From SIG455 sp045589495 (GTDB lineage Bacteria > Bacillota > Clostridia > UMGS1810), in assembly GCA_045589495.1 (NCBI GenBank), contig JAZNPF010000043.1:1-21357 (forward strand): a stretch of DNA of 21,357 nucleotides. The letters are read 5' to 3'. Shown piece after piece: positions 17,861 through 21,357 of the stretch. How positions within the stretch are numbered: the stretch's first letter is position 1; each line of letters starts with the position of its first letter. The notes beneath the pieces are model-generated. The model worked only from the letters and a program-made list of their open reading frames with translations, ran no database searches and was not told the origin of the DNA. The position numbers and the translations under genes were made by a program.

Positions 17861-20815
17861 ATGAAAAAAACCGTGGTTTGGATATTGTGTTTTATCATAA
17901 TGTTTTCATCACAAACTTTTGCTTCAGGACTGACCATTCAGTCAGACGGCACGTACATTAATGAATCAGGCGAAGTAATCGGATCAGGCTTTTTACCGTA
18001 TATCGAAAATGATATTTTGTTTTTACCTGTAACAGAAATTTTAAATCTTTTGGAAATTGAATCAACAGAAGAAAACGGGATTCTCACATCAAAAGATATA
18101 ATAATGTCTGCCGGGAGTGATGTAATTATTTATGGTGATAAGAAACTTATTGCCCTTCGTCCTCCGGTGTTGCATGATGGTGTTATGTATGTTAGTGCAC
18201 CAATTTTGCAAAAACTTTTTGGACTTATAATTTCTCAAAATAAAGATGGGAACATTACTGTTCGGTTAGGGGAAAATGAAGTAGTTGAGGAAGATGACTC
18301 ATGGTATTATGAACTTGTTTCCGAAGATGAAACTTCCGATATTGAAATGACGGATATGGAACAAATTCGTATAAATATCCTGAATGATATGTTTGCCCCT
18401 GACGGAGACCCTACAACACTTCTTTTGCAAATGCGTAAGGATGGTTCTTTTACAGACCTTGATTATAGCAGCCAGGATTTAAGTAACTGGGAGCCGGCAA
18501 TTCATTTATCGAGAATTGTCACTCTATGCAGTATGATTTATTGTCCTGATAACGGTTATTATCGCAATGCAGACGGAATAAATGCTATTGCACAAGGAAT
18601 TAAATATTGGTTTGACAACGGTTTCAAATCGGCTAACTGGTGGTTTAACACGGTGGCAGTGCCTGGATATTTTCAGGATATTGCATTGTTCCAGCCCGAG
18701 GGCGTAGAAAAATATCAAGACGATATTGACGAGGTATGTGAGGGTGTTCTTTCAGAAGGTAACGGAGACAGTACAAGACCGTTTATCTTGAATGATCCTT
18801 TGGCATCCACACAAAGTACATTAAGAAGTTATACAGGTAATGGTAGCGGTCCTCCTAGTCGTATTTTAGCCACATTAAAACTATTATGTATTTCTAATAT
18901 TCCCGAAGAGGAAAAGGACGCATGGATACAAGATTGTATGACAGGACTTAGTCATGAGTTGTCTTTAAAGGCTACACCAGTTGCATATAATACGTCAGGA
19001 CTTTTGGGAGACACTTTAAATATTCAGGCTGACTACAGTTATCATGATCATGGTCCAAGTATTATGCAAAACAGTTATGGTATAGGTATGCTCGTTGACT
19101 GTTGTACGGTTTTCAGATATTTGAAAGGAACAAAGTATAAGATAACTGACGAAGCGGCAGATGAACTGGCAAACTTGATTTTAGACGGATTTCGCTGGAC
19201 TACCCACAATAACTATTATGTTAATATGACTATGGGACGTAATGCCGGTGTGTATTCCGGAAGAAGTTATTTGCTTACTGATACAAGACTTTCTACATAT
19301 AGTTATCTTTCAGATATGTTGATTCACGAGTATCCAACAGTTAAAAGGAAAAATGAATTGCAGGTACAACAGGCAATTTATGCTAATCCTGATGGTGATG
19401 CTTATGTTGGTAACCGTGTTTGGTGGTCATCTGATTATATGGCACACAGTCGAGAGAACTTTCTGTTTGCTGTTCATGCCCCTTCTACAAGAACAAATGC
19501 TACAGAAAGTACCCTTGGCATAAATAAAAAAGCCTTATTTATGGGTGATGGGCATTATAATTTGCTTAAGCGTGGCGATGAATATACCATTCAGGCAGAA
19601 GCGGATTGGAATAAACTTGCCGGTACAACGGTGGAGCAGGGATATACTAATTTTTCACCAACACTTCGTGAAGGTGTAAACGGACAGACTGATTTCACAG
19701 GGGGTGTGTCTGACGGACTCAATGGAATGACATTGATGGAGTACGACCACTTGGGAGTAACTGCAAAAAAAGCGTGGTTTTGTTTTGATAATGAAATAGT
19801 GTGTCTTGGCTCAGATATCAACTCTAAAGCAAAAGGGAATATTGTTACAACGGTGAACCAGACTAAATTTTATGGTGAAGTAAAAGCAGGTATTGGTTCT
19901 GAGGGTAAAGTTTTAGAAGCGGAGGCAAAGAACATAGATGGCACTAAATGGGTGTTGCATGACGGAATTGGTTATGTTTTCCGTGGGGATGAAAAACTCA
20001 TAGAAGAGCATGCTGTTCGCAATGGTAAATGGAATGATATTGATGACGGTGCAGCAGAAGATATAGTAGGTGAGAGTGAAGTATTCATTTTAACTATAGA
20101 CCATGGAACAAAGCCTTTAGGAGCAAGTTATGAATACATACTTTTGCCTGATATTGATGAAGAAGAATTGATTGAATATTCACAAAGTCCCAAAGTGACG
20201 GTGGTGTCTAACACAAGCGATGTTCAGGCAGTATGGCATGACGAACAGAAAATTATGCAGGCGGCATTCTATAAAGCAGGAACTGTGTCTGCTGGGGGAC
20301 TTTCTGTAACATCAGATGCGCCATGTGCTGTTATGATTACGATAGCCGGGGACGGCTCTTATCGTGTTTATGCTTCTGACCCTAACCATGAATATTTGAA
20401 ACTTAATATTCAACTTTCGGGCTTGGTTTCGGGAAGTGTGGATTTTGTCCTCGAGCCGGGCGAAAGAGGTCTAAATGCTGGAAAAACTATGGTATATGAT
20501 AGCAAAGACGGTATATTAGATATAAATTTAAACGAAGGTGAAAATACGGATTTTGAAATTGGAGCAAAACTGCTCGCTATTGCTGTAGACGACGCTTTGC
20601 TACCTAATTTTGATCCTTACACACATTCGTATAAAATGACAGTAAATGAAATCCCGCGAATCAGAGCAAAGGGTAATTTCCCCGCAAAAGTTGAAACTAC
20701 GGAAGATAAGACGGTGATTACAGTAACTGATCCGGAAAATCCTACTAATCAATCTGTTTATGTTATTCAATATACCATAAATAAAATAAATCAGGAAAAT
20801 GAGGAGGAAAAATGA
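17861..20815 (+). CDS. Secreted PL8 family polysaccharide lyase with N-terminal copper-amine-oxidase-like domain
   Basis: The 984-residue product should cleave a uronate polysaccharide by beta-elimination outside the cell. A signal peptide (1-21, ending TFA) is followed by a copper-amine-oxidase N-terminal-like domain (about 25-150, probably a binding or spacer module), an alpha/alpha-toroid (about 165-510), beta domains of PL8 type, and a cadherin-like C-terminal domain (about 900-984). NWW (259-261) matches the aromatic patch of PL8 enzymes. N327, H397 and Y406 fit the Asn-His-Tyr catalytic set with the PL8 His-x8-Tyr spacing; R460, R468 and E549 are further candidates for active-site residues. 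Family members act on hyaluronate, chondroitin or xanthan, and the sequence does not tell which. No SLH domain is present. AGGAGG (17849-17854) supports 17861; the in-frame ATG at 17810 overlaps the previous gene. The next start overlaps this stop by 4 bp. Confidence 0.88.
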   Translation: MKKTVVWILCFIIMFSSQTFASGLTIQSDGTYINESGEVIGSGFLPYIENDILFLPVTEILNLLEIESTEENGILTSKDIIMSAGSDVIIYGDKKLIALRPPVLHDGVMYVSAPILQKLFGLIISQNKDGNITVRLGENEVVEEDDSWYYELVSEDETSDIEMTDMEQIRINILNDMFAPDGDPTTLLLQMRKDGSFTDLDYSSQDLSNWEPAIHLSRIVTLCSMIYCPDNGYYRNADGINAIAQGIKYWFDNGFKSANWWFNTVAVPGYFQDIALFQPEGVEKYQDDIDEVCEGVLSEGNGDSTRPFILNDPLASTQSTLRSYTGNGSGPPSRILATLKLLCISNIPEEEKDAWIQDCMTGLSHELSLKATPVAYNTSGLLGDTLNIQADYSYHDHGPSIMQNSYGIGMLVDCCTVFRYLKGTKYKITDEAADELANLILDGFRWTTHNNYYVNMTMGRNAGVYSGRSYLLTDTRLSTYSYLSDMLIHEYPTVKRKNELQVQQAIYANPDGDAYVGNRVWWSSDYMAHSRENFLFAVHAPSTRTNATESTLGINKKALFMGDGHYNLLKRGDEYTIQAEADWNKLAGTTVEQGYTNFSPTLREGVNGQTDFTGGVSDGLNGMTLMEYDHLGVTAKKAWFCFDNEIVCLGSDINSKAKGNIVTTVNQTKFYGEVKAGIGSEGKVLEAEAKNIDGTKWVLHDGIGYVFRGDEKLIEEHAVRNGKWNDIDDGAAEDIVGESEVFILTIDHGTKPLGASYEYILLPDIDEEELIEYSQSPKVTVVSNTSDVQAVWHDEQKIMQAAFYKAGTVSAGGLSVTSDAPCAVMITIAGDGSYRVYASDPNHEYLKLNIQLSGLVSGSVDFVLEPGERGLNAGKTMVYDSKDGILDINLNEGENTDFEIGAKLLAIAVDDALLPNFDPYTHSYKMTVNEIPRIRAKGNFPAKVETTEDKTVITVTDPENPTNQSVYVIQYTINKINQENEEEK

Positions 20816-21357
20816 TGAAAACAAGTAATCCATTAAACAGACTAATTGGTATGGTGTTATCATTACTCATGGTAATGAGTATGGTAGCAGTACCAGTGGT
20901 TAGTGCGGAAAGTGTAGAAATTACATCTTCCGTCAGTGGTACCACAATTCCTACGAGTGGTACTATTACATTCACCTTTGCTGAGGCAATCAGCGAGGCA
21001 AGTCTTGCTGCAGGATTTGTATTCAGCGAGGAAAACAAGGTGACTTCAGCATGGAATACTCGCGTTTGCAATTATGATCTGAACGATGATGGCACTGTAC
21101 TTACAGTAACATTTGCTGAAGGTGATCTCGCTCCTGGAACGAAGTATCAGTGCAAATTTGTTGCCGAGTCTCTCTTGAAAGCAGACGGCACCTCAACTGC
21201 ATTGGATTCAGATGTGACTTATACCTACACGACTGAAGAAAACGGCTATTTTATAAATGATAATTTCAGTCGTTACCCATTAAATACATGGCTTGGTAAT
21301 AGCAGCAGTAGCGCAAACTATACAACTGTATTGCCATGGCATTATATGGCAGGTAAT
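20812..21357 (+). CDS. N-terminal part of a second Big_5/INDNFSRYP surface protein, cut by the window end
   Basis: The frame stays open for 182 codons to the window edge. A signal peptide (1-32, ending VVSA) is followed by a Big_5-type Ig-like domain (about 35-142) and the start of the INDNFSRYP module (GYFINDNFSRYPLNTWLGN), in the same order as the N-terminal part of the SLH protein at 11669. The start ATG overlaps the PL8 stop as ATGA, which suggests translational coupling. A second ATG at 20815 is better spaced from AGGAGG (20802-20807): 7 nt against 4, so the true start may be 20815. If the homology continues, SLH repeats should lie at the C-terminus outside the window. The function, as for its paralogue, is not known; substrate binding or scaffolding is a guess. 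Confidence 0.85.
   Translation, partial: MMKTSNPLNRLIGMVLSLLMVMSMVAVPVVSAESVEITSSVSGTTIPTSGTITFTFAEAISEASLAAGFVFSEENKVTSAWNTRVCNYDLNDDGTVLTVTFAEGDLAPGTKYQCKFVAESLLKADGTSTALDSDVTYTYTTEENGYFINDNFSRYPLNTWLGNSSSSANYTTVLPWHYMAGN
21244..21357 (+). repeat. Copy 2 of a duplicated surface-module sequence (truncated by window end)
   Basis: It matches 12083-12187 in frame, with a 20-bp and a 15-bp exact DNA match, and an insertion of three codons between the TWLGN and LPW segments relative to copy 1. The copy continues beyond the window. Confidence 0.85.

Noticed and set aside
1..21357. CRISPR arrays, tRNA or rRNA genes, insertion sequences, phage genes
   Set aside because: No regularly spaced repeats, tRNA-like cloverleaf, rRNA sequence, transposase, integrase or phage protein was seen on either strand.

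Overview
The window looks like a piece of a low-GC, Gram-positive anaerobe of the class Clostridia, probably a gut-type commensal. The signs are AT-rich DNA, strong AGGAGG-type ribosome binding sites, an LplB/YtcP-type sugar ABC importer without its own ATPase, a membrane-anchored AraC-type regulator, and S-layer homology (SLH) surface proteins. The content is a Gram-positive polysaccharide utilisation locus for a uronic-acid-containing polysaccharide. The taxon and the substrate are inference; no gene fixes the substrate.

Layout. Positions 1-387 hold no gene: an imperfect inverted repeat, an intrinsic-terminator-like hairpin (105-140), then a promoter region. Unit A (388-4450, +) encodes a large secreted protein that may be a polysaccharide lyase, followed by a ROK sugar kinase. 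A bidirectional terminator (4460-4502) separates it from a convergent AraC-type sensor-regulator (4505-6727, -). A divergent promoter region (6728-6976) then drives unit B (6977 to beyond the window end, +). Unit B encodes a lipoprotein sugar-binding protein, two permeases, a GH88-type unsaturated glucuronyl hydrolase, an SLH protein with Ig-like modules, a second SLH protein of unknown function, a PL8 polysaccharide lyase, and the start of another surface protein whose N-terminal modules repeat those of the first SLH protein. No terminator was seen inside unit B, and most gene gaps are short.

How the genes may work together. The PL8 lyase, perhaps with the product of 388-3492, cuts a uronate polysaccharide outside the cell and leaves unsaturated oligosaccharides. 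The surface proteins may hold enzyme or substrate at the wall. The lipoprotein and permeases import the fragments, powered by an ATPase encoded elsewhere. The cytoplasmic GH88-type enzyme removes the unsaturated uronic acid, and the ROK kinase may phosphorylate a released sugar. The plan resembles the Bacillus subtilis yes cluster (yesOPQ importer, unsaturated uronyl hydrolase, AraC-type YesS), with PL8 and S-layer-type proteins added.

The two observations I rate highest are a 23-bp element (20 of 23 bases identical) lying at the same place relative to the -35 box of the promoters of both units, a good candidate operator for the AraC regulator, and the duplicated surface module marked by INDNFSRYP and TWLGN in the proteins starting at 11669 and 20812.
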